Source of the DNA: Thauera linaloolentis 47Lol = DSM 12138
GTDB lineage: Bacteria; Pseudomonadota; Gammaproteobacteria; Burkholderiales; Rhodocyclaceae
Assembly: GCF_000310205.1 (NCBI RefSeq)
Contig: NZ_AMXE01000008.1
Span: 26,638 to 90,637, forward strand
Reading direction: 5' to 3'
Length of the DNA: 64,000 bases
Shown: positions 44,553 through 52,478 of the stretch, in pieces
Layout of the letters: each line of letters starts with the position of its first letter
Position numbering within the stretch: the first letter of the stretch is position 1
Made by a program: the position numbers and the translations under genes
The notes under the pieces: generated by a model
Seen by the model: only the letters and a program-made list of their open reading frames with translations
The model's database searches: none
Told to the model about the DNA's origin: nothing

Positions 44553-46579
44553 CAGTTCAGGCGTTTGAACCCTCCGTGGCACACTGGGCCATTGAGCAGG
44601 CTGGCGACATCGCGGCCTTCTTCGCACTCCTTGATCAAACCGAATACTGGATCAAGTGCCGAAAAATAATCCTGAACGATTTGGGGGGTGTGATCGATGC
44701 ACACATAGACGCTGGTGCCGCCGAGATAACCTTTTGCGAGCATTTCCTGGGTGATCAGGGTCTTGTAGGCCAGGGCGCTGTCACTGCGGAAGGAGAAGCC
44801 GGTGAGGGCGGGAAGGCCCCAGTGATCGATGGCCAAGCCGTGCTTGTCGGCGAGCTGCTGCCAGCATTCGCGAATCCGTAGTCCGGTGGCTGTAATGGTT
44901 TCCCAGGAGCGGATACGTTGCATGACTTCGAGCGTCTTGAGGGCCGCGCTGGGGCCGATGCGCTCGGTCCAGAATGTGCTGCTGATGAAGGTGCTTTGTG
45001 CGGCCTCCATGACTTCGCGTTTGCCGATGGTGGCGGTAATCGCGTAGCCATTGCCGAGCGCCTTGCCGAACATGGCCATGTCTGGTTCGACTCCGTAAAG
45101 CTGATGCAGCCCGCCAAAGCTCTGTCGGAAGCCTGAAGTACATTCGTCGAAGATCAGCACGATGCCGCGGTCGGTGGCGAGCTTGCGTACCTTGTGGAGA
45201 AAGTTGTCTTCAGGCCCTTTGTTGCGCACGACCTCCATCTTGATGACGCCGATGTCGTGCGTATTGACCAAGGATTCGAGCTCGGCAAAGTTGTTGTAGT
45301 TGAAGGGGAAGACGGTACCCCGCAGGTTGCGCGGCACGCCGTTGGGCTCCAGCCCGGGCAGCAGATGCCCCGCGAGGCTTTCATCGTCGCCCAGGTTCGC
45401 CGACAGATACCAGTCGTGCCAACCGTGGTAGCCACACACCGCCACTTTGTCCTTCCCGCTGGCCGCACGGGCGATACGGATCGCGATGGCGTTGGCTTCT
45501 CCGCCGGAGCGGGCGAAGCGCGCCATATCGGCCCATGGGTGGAGTTCGATGAGTTTTTCCGCGAGATAGACTTCTTCGGGGCAGTTGAACGTGGACATGT
45601 TGCCCGCGCTGACGGTTTGCTGCACCGCTGCGTCCACTTCCGGGTGGCCGTAGCCAAGCGTGTTGGTACCGATGCCCATGATGGACATGTCGATGTACGG
45701 ATTACCGTCCAGATCCCAGACCGTGCAGCCTTTGGCCTTGCTGAAGTAAGCGGGCCACTGTTCGGGGAGGAACATCTCTGCGCGTTTGGACAGCAGCATG
45801 TTGCCGCCAGGAATGACGCGCTTGGCGCGTTTCCAGAGTTTCTGGCCAGTTCCCATCGAGGCTCCTTCGTTGCGAATCAGATGTTGGTTGGCGGCGAAAA
45901 TCGCAGGGCGCATCTGTTGCAGCGCCAGTACTTCCCGCCAGGAGAAGTGAATGTTGGGGGCGAAGTGGGCGAACACTGCCGTGACGACGTCGAAATCCGC
46001 CGGTTCATCAACTGTCCAGCGCAGCGTGCCGTGATTTTCTTCGGCCTGCAGGGACGCTTGGCTGAAGCGTCCCGATTCCCGTAGATAGGGCGTCACATGT
46101 TCGCGATCATGCGGGCGGGATGTTTCCGCCGCAGCGCGTTCGAATGCCGCCATGCTGAAGACCTCGGTATCCAGCCCGTCGGGGTAGGTGGAAGGGGATG
46201 TGTTGCTGAAATAGTCCACGCCGCTGGCTTTGAAGCCGCGAATGACCTCGTCGACCAACTCGGAGTCGATCAGCGGGCAGTCGCCGGTCACGCGCACCAC
46301 GACGTCCGCACGGTGTGTGCGTGCAGCCTGCAGATAACGCGCAAGCACGTCTGTCTCGCTGCCCATTTCACATGCATAACCGAGTTTGCGCACATGCTCG
46401 GCAAGCACCTGGTTGCGGGGATCGATCGAGGTGGCGACGACGATCTGGTCGACTTCGCGTGCGCGAGCCAGCCGGGCGAGCAGCAGTTCGATCATCGGCA
46501 CGCCGCCGATGGGTTTCATCACCTTGCCAGGCAGGCGTGTCGAACCCATGCGGGCTTGGACGATGGCAACGACTTTCAT
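44552..46579 (-). CDS. Fused SpsF-type cytidylyltransferase and class III aminotransferase
   Basis: The 675-residue protein combines two enzymes. Residues 1-235 are a nucleotidyltransferase of the SpsF/acylneuraminate cytidylyltransferase group: VQARMGSTRLPGKVMKPIGG, RVTGDCPLID and RWTVDEPADFD. Residues 242-675 form a glutamate-1-semialdehyde-aminomutase-like PLP enzyme, with GYHGWHDWYLS, LIFDECTSGFR and the PLP Lys at about 506 (MFGKALGNGYA). The first part probably makes the CMP-sugar, because no separate PseF is present. The second may transfer an amino group during modification. ATG 46579 overlaps the aldo/keto reductase stop. A TTG four codons earlier is less likely. Confidence 0.88.
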   Translation of the reverse strand: MKVVAIVQARMGSTRLPGKVMKPIGGVPMIELLLARLARAREVDQIVVATSIDPRNQVLAEHVRKLGYACEMGSETDVLARYLQAARTHRADVVVRVTGDCPLIDSELVDEVIRGFKASGVDYFSNTSPSTYPDGLDTEVFSMAAFERAAAETSRPHDREHVTPYLRESGRFSQASLQAEENHGTLRWTVDEPADFDVVTAVFAHFAPNIHFSWREVLALQQMRPAIFAANQHLIRNEGASMGTGQKLWKRAKRVIPGGNMLLSKRAEMFLPEQWPAYFSKAKGCTVWDLDGNPYIDMSIMGIGTNTLGYGHPEVDAAVQQTVSAGNMSTFNCPEEVYLAEKLIELHPWADMARFARSGGEANAIAIRIARAASGKDKVAVCGYHGWHDWYLSANLGDDESLAGHLLPGLEPNGVPRNLRGTVFPFNYNNFAELESLVNTHDIGVIKMEVVRNKGPEDNFLHKVRKLATDRGIVLIFDECTSGFRQSFGGLHQLYGVEPDMAMFGKALGNGYAITATIGKREVMEAAQSTFISSTFWTERIGPSAALKTLEVMQRIRSWETITATGLRIRECWQQLADKHGLAIDHWGLPALTGFSFRSDSALAYKTLITQEMLAKGYLGGTSVYVCIDHTPQIVQDYFSALDPVFGLIKECEEGRDVASLLNGPVCHGGFKRLN

Positions 46580-47469
46580 GTTCTGTTCCAAAGAGCAGGG
46601 TTGAGCAGTGTGGCGTCATTGGTGTCGAGGCCGACCGGGCGTTCGGGCAGGACACCTTCCGCAGCAGAAAGAATGCCCTCCAGATGAGCCGTGCCGTCGA
46701 CGCCGATCACCACACGTGTGACATCGGCGGTCCGCAGCGCATGGCGCACGCAGAGTTGGAGGGGGGATAGGCCGGTTTCGGCAAGCCACCCCTCCCATCT
46801 TCGCCAAATTATATCCCATTTGGAAAAATAAGCCGGCCGTGCGGAGGCGGACATCAGGAGTAAACCCTGCAAAAAGATCGAGCGCACGTGCAGCTCGCAG
46901 CCGGCTTCTGCCAATCGCGCAGCCCAGCCGGAGCGGACGATACGGGTATCGAGGACGTTCAGCGGGGCCTGGACGATGTCGAATGCCATTCCCGATGGCA
47001 ACTGCGCGAGCTCTTCCGGGTCGTAGATCGAAATGCCGACTTTCCGGACATGTCCCTTATCGTATTGAGTGCGCAATGCACGGTATAGAGCGGCTCCTTC
47101 GGCAGTGCGCAACTGCGCTGGCCTATGCAGCAGCAGCCCGTGCAGAACGGGTACCCGAAGTCTTGCAAGCGATCCCTTCACCTGTGCCTCGACCCACGCA
47201 GCCACGTGGTCCGCATCGGGTAATGCGGGCATTTCCGGCAGCTTGGTGATGATTTGCCAGTCGGCGACGTTCAACATCCCTAGCGTCGTCTCGCTATCAC
47301 CGTAGGCAATGGCCGTATCGAGTGTCCGGATACCCGCTTGGCGGGCAAGTGCAAGGATTCCGGCGCCTTGCTGGTGAGAGACTTGTCCCTGGGTGTTCGA
47401 AATCCCGTAAGGCAAGCCAAACTGCACGGTGCCCAGGATGATTCTATCCGGGCCGTTATTGCCATTCAT
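46576..47469 (-). CDS. Aldo/keto reductase
   Basis: The 297-residue TIM-barrel oxidoreductase begins IILGTVQFGLPYGISNTQGQ. It contains the catalytic Asp/Tyr region RTLDTAIAYGDSE, and Lys and His lie in IITKLPEM and GLLLHRPAQL. It probably reduces a keto sugar of the nonulosonate branch using NADPH. The ATG is 14 bases inside the GNAT gene upstream, and its stop overlaps the next ATG, so the operon is tightly coupled. Substrate unknown. Confidence 0.85.
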   Translation of the reverse strand: MNGNNGPDRIILGTVQFGLPYGISNTQGQVSHQQGAGILALARQAGIRTLDTAIAYGDSETTLGMLNVADWQIITKLPEMPALPDADHVAAWVEAQVKGSLARLRVPVLHGLLLHRPAQLRTAEGAALYRALRTQYDKGHVRKVGISIYDPEELAQLPSGMAFDIVQAPLNVLDTRIVRSGWAARLAEAGCELHVRSIFLQGLLLMSASARPAYFSKWDIIWRRWEGWLAETGLSPLQLCVRHALRTADVTRVVIGVDGTAHLEGILSAAEGVLPERPVGLDTNDATLLNPALWNRT

Positions 47470-47989
47470 CTTTCAATACCCCCAACCAAAAGCAGCCCTG
47501 GCGTTTGCCGTCCAGCACGACATTTTTTCTGAAGAAACCTTCGACGGTATAGCCGGATTTCATGAATGCCTTGAGGGAGGCCAGATTCTCGCTGTAGCAG
47601 CCTGCTTCGACCCGCAGGAGGCCGAGATCCTCGAAAGCATGGCGGGTGGCGAGGCGGATTGCCTCGGTGGCATAACCCTTGCCCCACGCCTGCTTGCTGC
47701 CGATGAAAAGGCTGAGCTGAGCGGTGCTGTATCGCGAGTTGATAAAACCAATCTTGATGTTGCCGATGTGTTCATCCATTTCAGCCAGAAAGATGCCGAA
47801 AAGGTGCTGTACAGGGTCGTCGTTCATGCTTTCGACGAATTGGTGGCAGCTTTCGACGGAATGGTGCTGATGCCGAATTTCGAGAAAACGATTGACTTCG
47901 GGGTCGTTGAGCCAGGCCGCATAGGCGGGACTTGCGTCGCCTGGGCAAAGCGGACGCAGGTAAAGCCGCTCAGAGTTCAAAAGGGGCAT
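47456..47989 (-). CDS. GNAT acetyltransferase (RimJ/RimL-like), second in the pathway
   Basis: The 177-residue GNAT protein has the order expected for an amino-sugar N-acetyltransferase: NSERLYLRPLCPGDASPAYAAWLNDPEVNRFLE, then IGSKQAWGKGYATEAIRLATRHAFEDLGLLRVEAG. The latter binds acetyl-CoA. It directly follows PseC (20-base overlap), which is the usual place of PseH. With the GNAT at 42911 it gives two candidate acetylation steps. One could act on C4 and the other on an amino group installed by the class III aminotransferase. Confidence 0.82.
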   Translation of the reverse strand: MPLLNSERLYLRPLCPGDASPAYAAWLNDPEVNRFLEIRHQHHSVESCHQFVESMNDDPVQHLFGIFLAEMDEHIGNIKIGFINSRYSTAQLSLFIGSKQAWGKGYATEAIRLATRHAFEDLGLLRVEAGCYSENLASLKAFMKSGYTVEGFFRKNVVLDGKRQGCFWLGVLKDEWQ

Positions 47990-49160
47990 TTTTCATTCTG
48001 CCTGGACGCAGGGCGTGCGCGAGGGCCGCCACGACCTGTTCGAGTTGGTCGTCTGTCATGTGCGGGTACAGCGGCAGGCTGATCGCCTCGGCGTAATAGC
48101 GCTCCGCCGCGGGGAAGTCGCCTGCCTGGAAGCCCATGGTCTGGTAATACGGCTGGGTATGGACGGGAATGTAGTGCAGATTCACACCAATGCCCTGCTC
48201 ACGCAGCGCTTCGAAGACCTGGCGGTGACTGCTGCCGATCCGCTCCAGTTGCAGACGGATGGCGTAGAGGTGCAGGCCGGAGTAGCCGTCCGGGTGTTGC
48301 CACGGCGTGGTCACCGGCAGGCCGACCAGCAGTTCGTCGTAGCGGAGGGCCAGTTGATGGCGGCGGGCGACGTAGTCGTCGAGCCGTGCCATCTGGCTGA
48401 CGCCGAGCGCGGCCTGCAACTCGGTCATGCGGTAATTGAAGCCGAGATCGATCTGTTGGTAGTACCAAGGGCCGTCGGGGGCGTGCGTCATCTGCGCGGT
48501 ATCGCGGGTGATGCCGTGGCTGCGCAGCAAGGCCATTCGGTTGGCGAGTTCGGCGTCGTTGGTCAGCGCCATGCCGCCTTCGGCGGTGGTGATGATCTTG
48601 ACCGGATGGAAGCTGAACACGGTGATGTCGCTGTAGCGGCTTCCGCCGATGGGTTCGCCCTTGTACTTGCCGCCGATGGCGTGCGAGGCGTCCTCGATGA
48701 TCTTGAAGCCGTAGCGCTGGCCGAGGGCGTGGATCGCCGCCATGTTGCAGGGCTGGCCGCACAGATGCACCGCGACCACCACCTTGGGCAGGCGGCCAGT
48801 CCGTTCTGCGGCGATGAGCTTGCGCTCGAGCGCCTGCGGGCACAGGTTGTAGGTGCGTGGATCGATATCGACGAAGTCGACCCGTGCGCCACAATACAGG
48901 CCGCAATTGGCCGAGGCGACGAAGGTGACCGGGGTGGTCCACAGCCAGTCGCCCGGCTCCAGGCCGAGGGCCAGGCAGGCAATGTGCAGCGCCGAGGTGG
49001 CGCTGTTGACGGCAATCGCGTGGCGGGCACCGCAGTATTCCGCCACGGCGCTCTCGAACAGGGGGACTTGAGGCCCCTGGGTGAGAAAGTCCGAGCGCAA
49101 TACGGCAACGACAGCGTCGATGTCTTCCTGGGTGATGTCCTGGCGACCGTAGGGAATCAT
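47970..49160 (-). CDS. pseC: UDP-4-amino-4,6-dideoxy-N-acetyl-beta-L-altrosamine transaminase (PseC)
   Basis: The 396-residue DegT/DnrJ/EryC1-type PLP aminotransferase has the start MIPYGRQDITQEDIDAVVAVLRSDFLTQGP, the cofactor region NSATSALHIA, IIEDASHAIGGKYKG and the Schiff-base Lys in FSFHPVKIITTAEGGM. C-terminal GIGVNLHYIPVHTQPYYQ is conserved in PseC. It accepts the PseB product. ATG 49160 starts two bases after the pseB stop. Confidence 0.93.
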   Translation of the reverse strand: MIPYGRQDITQEDIDAVVAVLRSDFLTQGPQVPLFESAVAEYCGARHAIAVNSATSALHIACLALGLEPGDWLWTTPVTFVASANCGLYCGARVDFVDIDPRTYNLCPQALERKLIAAERTGRLPKVVVAVHLCGQPCNMAAIHALGQRYGFKIIEDASHAIGGKYKGEPIGGSRYSDITVFSFHPVKIITTAEGGMALTNDAELANRMALLRSHGITRDTAQMTHAPDGPWYYQQIDLGFNYRMTELQAALGVSQMARLDDYVARRHQLALRYDELLVGLPVTTPWQHPDGYSGLHLYAIRLQLERIGSSHRQVFEALREQGIGVNLHYIPVHTQPYYQTMGFQAGDFPAAERYYAEAISLPLYPHMTDDQLEQVVAALAHALRPGRMKNAPFEL

Positions 49161-49162
49161 CT

Positions 49163-50161
49163 TCAGATCTTTCCGATTTTGTTCTGGTTGGCGGAAACCC
49201 AGGTTTGTAGCTCGGCGATGCTCATCCACTCAGTATTGTTGTCGCTGGTGTAGCTGAAGCCCTCGATGACTTTCTTGCCGTCCTTGATGCGCTCGGGGCT
49301 GGTGTCCCAGCCGTTGATGGCGGGCAGGATCTTGAAGTGTTCCGGGTACTCGTATGTATAGAACGAGTCTTCTTCGCCGATCATCTGTTCATGCAGCTTT
49401 TCGCCCGGACGAATGCCGACGAATTCGTGGGCGGCTTCTGGGGCAACGGCCTTGGCGAGTTCGGTGACTTTCATCGACGGGATTTTCTTGACGTAGATCT
49501 CACCGCCTTCCATGTCGTCGAAGGCGTGCCAGACGAGTTCGACGCCTTGTTCGAGAGATATCATGAAGCGGGTCATGCGTGCGTCGGTGATCGGTAGCAC
49601 GCCTTTGTCCCCGATGGACAGGAAGAAGGGAATGACCGAGCCGCGCGAACCCATGACGTTGCCGTAGCGCACCACGGCGAAGCGGGTGGCATGGCCGCCA
49701 GCGTAGGCATTGCCGGCCACGAAAACCTTGTCCGATGCGAGCTTGGTTGCGCCGTAAAGGTTGATCGGGCTGCTGGCTTTGTCGGTAGAGAGTGCAACGA
49801 CACGCTTGACGCCTTTATCGATACAGGCATCGATGAGGTTCATGGCTCCGTTGATGTTGGTCTTGATGCACTCGAAGGGGTTGTACTCGGCGGTCGGAAC
49901 GATCTTGGTCGCTGCAGCATGGACGACATAGTCGACGCCGTCGAGTGCGCGGTAGAGGCGATCCTTGTCGCGCACGTCGCCGATGAAGAACCGCACCCGT
50001 GAATCACCCTGGAACAGCTTGGCCATCTCCCATTGCTTCATCTCGTCGCGTGAGAAGATGATGATCTTTCTGGGGTTGTACTTGGCCAACGTCATCGGGA
50101 CGAAAGTGTGGCCGAAGGAGCCGGTGCCGCCGGTGACGAGAATGGTCTGGTTGGTGAGCAT
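49163..50161 (-). CDS. pseB: UDP-N-acetylglucosamine 4,6-dehydratase (inverting), PseB
   Basis: The 332-residue SDR enzyme opens the pseudaminic-type pathway by dehydrating and C5-epimerising UDP-GlcNAc. It has TGGTGSFGHTFVPMTLAKY, IIIFSRDEMKQWEMAKLF and STDKASSPINLYGATKLASDK with the catalytic Lys/Tyr set. RYGNVMGSRGSVIPFF and GIRPGEKLHEQMI also match. This is the short inverting form rather than the membrane-anchored retaining form. Confidence 0.94.
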   Translation of the reverse strand: MLTNQTILVTGGTGSFGHTFVPMTLAKYNPRKIIIFSRDEMKQWEMAKLFQGDSRVRFFIGDVRDKDRLYRALDGVDYVVHAAATKIVPTAEYNPFECIKTNINGAMNLIDACIDKGVKRVVALSTDKASSPINLYGATKLASDKVFVAGNAYAGGHATRFAVVRYGNVMGSRGSVIPFFLSIGDKGVLPITDARMTRFMISLEQGVELVWHAFDDMEGGEIYVKKIPSMKVTELAKAVAPEAAHEFVGIRPGEKLHEQMIGEEDSFYTYEYPEHFKILPAINGWDTSPERIKDGKKVIEGFSYTSDNNTEWMSIAELQTWVSANQNKIGKI

Positions 50162-50191
50162 GGGAAGGTGTCCGTGAAGCGATAAATGGAA

Positions 50192-50776
50192 TTAAAGGGG
50201 GGCGATAAGCGGGCCGCAGCGTTTGAACGTGACGAACTTGGTGAGCAGCAGGAACAGGAACGCCAAAGCCATGGCTGCCGGTACGGCAGCCATGGCGAGT
50301 AGTGGAACGAATGCAAAGCCTGCAAGAAAGAAGATCTGCAACGAGGCCAGATGACTGAAAATGATAGGCCGATCTTTTCGGCGTGCGTAGAGTCCGTAAT
50401 GGGGAGTCATGCTGATCCTGGACAGGACCGCGGCCAGAACGGCCCAGTACAGCAGGCTGAAGTGGTGCGTGTAGCTGCGGTGCTCTAGCCTGTCGATTGC
50501 GCGTTTCATGGAGGCGCGATCGAGCCCTTGTAGGCGGGAGGTGCCAAACATGCAGGCGGTGGCGAGTATGCCAATAGCATAGAAGGCGAAGATGAAATCG
50601 AGCGTGTGTTGTGTGGGGGCGAGCCACACGTAGAAGACTGTGGTCGAAAGCAGGTCGTACAGCCCCATTTCGGCCGGCTCCAGAAATTTCGCCAGCACGA
50701 AAATGAGCGCGAACTTGCTTACCAGCGTGACGGCGGGCAGTGCGAGATTGAGAAGGCACTTGATGGAGGAAGGCAC
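50192..50776 (-). pseudogene. Truncated Wzx-like flippase
   Basis: The 194-residue frame starts like a Wzx protein (NLALPAVTLVSKFALIFVLAKFLEPAEMGLYDLL) and ends like one (DRPIIFSHLASLQIFFLAGFAFVPLL, then a Leu-rich helix and FVTFKR). Flippases of this kind normally have more than 400 residues and twelve helices. Here only about four to five remain, consistent with an in-frame internal deletion of some 200 codons. A full-length Wzx exists at 35058. It may still be translated but is unlikely to transport. Confidence 0.6.
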
Positions 50777-50814
50777 GGTGTAAAGCTGGCGGCGCGGACG
50801 ACTGAGCGAGGCTG

Positions 50815-51999
50815 TCAGGCCTGGCTGCGTACTTCGTCCTGCTTGTTATCGTTCTTCCACCACGCGCGGACCAGTGCGACGAACATGCCCAGCATGCCAC
50901 CCAGGACTCCGCCGAGCACCAGGCCCAGTGCCAGGCCGGGCTTACGTTGCTTGATCTCCGTGCCTTCCGGTGGTGCGACGAAGCGCATGCCCTGCAGGTA
51001 GGTATTGGTCCAGTTTTCGCGCTCGACATCAAGTTCGTTCCATGTCTGCTCGACGATATCGATGCTCTTGTCCTGGCTTTGGAATGCGGCGGTCTGGATG
51101 TTCATCAGCTCATTCAGAAAGGCCCGGCCGGTCGTCGCTTGCTGTAGAGCGTCTTGTGCCTTGCAGTAGTAGTCACGCTTGAGGGTGCTGGCAATGCGGT
51201 CGCGCTCGCGGCGAACGTCGGCAAGCTTCATGTCGGCTATCTGGATTTCCGTCGCAGTGAGTTGTGCGGCGGGTGACAGGAAGCGTTCGCTGCCCTTGTC
51301 CAGCGATACGATCTGGCGGTTGTCGATGGCAGCCGCACCCGGGGTGCGGGTAATGATGTCGCGCAGTGTGGCTGCGCGTTTTTCTTCTTGGCCGATGGCG
51401 AAGTCGTTGGCGATCTGGGCATTGCGCAACTCTTGTTCGCGGGTGCGGAAGTCGGCACAGCGGGCCAGCATGGTGCCTTCGAAGTTGACCCGGATGACAG
51501 TATCGCGGACGTATTCAGCCAGCAGGGGCACCGGGCTGCCTTGTGTGGGCTCCTTGTGTGCGAACTGGATGCGTATCCCGATCATGACGCCGGCTTGTTC
51601 ATCTTCGGTCAGTTTTACGCCAAAAGCTTTCTGGTCTTTGTCAGTAAAGGCGAATTCCGGCTCGAGCGCATTCTTGAGGCCGTCGGGGTTGTCTGCCAGA
51701 GCGTGGAGCAGCTTGCCGTCCGCAGTATCGACCAGATTCGTGTTGTGCAGAAACTGCTGCAGGCGGGCGCCGCTGGAGAGCACGCTCTGGAAGCGTTTGT
51801 AGTTAGGGGCGGACACGCCGGGGGTCAGAAACAAACCGTCGGAGACGTACTTGGTCGACAGGATGCTTGCTCCGACGCCGAGGGCCGCACCTACGGCCGC
51901 GATGCCGATGATGAGGGCTTTCTGCTGCCAGATGGTGCGGACGAGTTGGCGCAGGTCGATTTCATCATCGTAGGCTTGGGGCGGCTGAGGTGTTTGCAT
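50815..51999 (-). CDS. wzz: Wzz/chain-length-determinant family protein
   Basis: The 394-residue protein has the two-helix polysaccharide co-polymerase layout. There is an N-terminal motif DDEIDLRQLVRTIWQQK before the first helix (about 32-52, ALIIGIAAVGAALGVGA), a long alpha-rich periplasmic region, then a Pro-containing PPEGTEIKQRKPG and a second glycine-rich helix (about 355-380). It controls chain length of Wzy-made polysaccharide. ATG 51999 is the likely start. The 116-base gap upstream may contain the main promoter of the minus-strand locus. Confidence 0.83.
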   Translation of the reverse strand: MQTPQPPQAYDDEIDLRQLVRTIWQQKALIIGIAAVGAALGVGASILSTKYVSDGLFLTPGVSAPNYKRFQSVLSSGARLQQFLHNTNLVDTADGKLLHALADNPDGLKNALEPEFAFTDKDQKAFGVKLTEDEQAGVMIGIRIQFAHKEPTQGSPVPLLAEYVRDTVIRVNFEGTMLARCADFRTREQELRNAQIANDFAIGQEEKRAATLRDIITRTPGAAAIDNRQIVSLDKGSERFLSPAAQLTATEIQIADMKLADVRRERDRIASTLKRDYYCKAQDALQQATTGRAFLNELMNIQTAAFQSQDKSIDIVEQTWNELDVERENWTNTYLQGMRFVAPPEGTEIKQRKPGLALGLVLGGVLGGMLGMFVALVRAWWKNDNKQDEVRSQA

Positions 52000-52115
52000 G
52001 GAGAGACTGTACTGTAGGCTGTAGGCCGGCATTATCTCATGGGGATACGCGTTTCAAGAACAAGGCAATGGTAATAGTTCGTCAGGGCGCAGGGGCCTTA
52101 ACGAAGCGGTATATG

Positions 52116-52457
52116 TTAATGGCGTGGTGGCGGGGGGCAGCCGGCTCCCAGATCGACGCCAACGCGCCGGATGTGATCGAGCAGTGCCGGGTTGTCGATC
52201 TGGTGCCAGAGGCTCAGGTCGATTTGCCATGGCAGCAGCAGTTCGTCGATCTCCATGTCCAGCCGAAGCAGATCGGGCAGCGCTAGCGTGGGGGCGACCA
52301 GGCAGATGTCGATGTCCGAGCCCGGTCGGTGCGTGCCCTTGGCGCGCGAACCATACTGCTGGCTATGGGGAGCCGCTTCCAGCAGCAGGAATGTCCCCAG
52401 CCACTGCGCGCTATAATCCCCGCCGAACTGGCTGGCGTTCGTGCGTCGGCCTGCCAC
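52116..52457 (-). pseudogene. MNT-type nucleotidyltransferase, 5'-truncated
   Basis: The 113-residue frame carries the minimal nucleotidyltransferase core YGSRAKGTHRPGSDIDICLV and a well-matched end (LPWQIDLSLWHQIDNPALLDHIRRVG). The residues before YGSRAKG do not resemble the usual N-terminal helix of the family and the only start is a GTG. The gene therefore seems to have lost its true 5' end. Its usual partner, a HEPN-domain protein (MNT-HEPN toxin-antitoxin type), is absent. It lies head to head with the carbamoyltransferase gene. Confidence 0.6.
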
Positions 52458-52478
52458 TCATCCTCCAGAGGCAGATCC

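Noticed and set aside
40854..50161. Calling the pathway definitively pseudaminic acid
   Set aside because: The synthase and cytidylyltransferase types and several extra enzymes leave the sugar identity open, so only the enzyme families were named.
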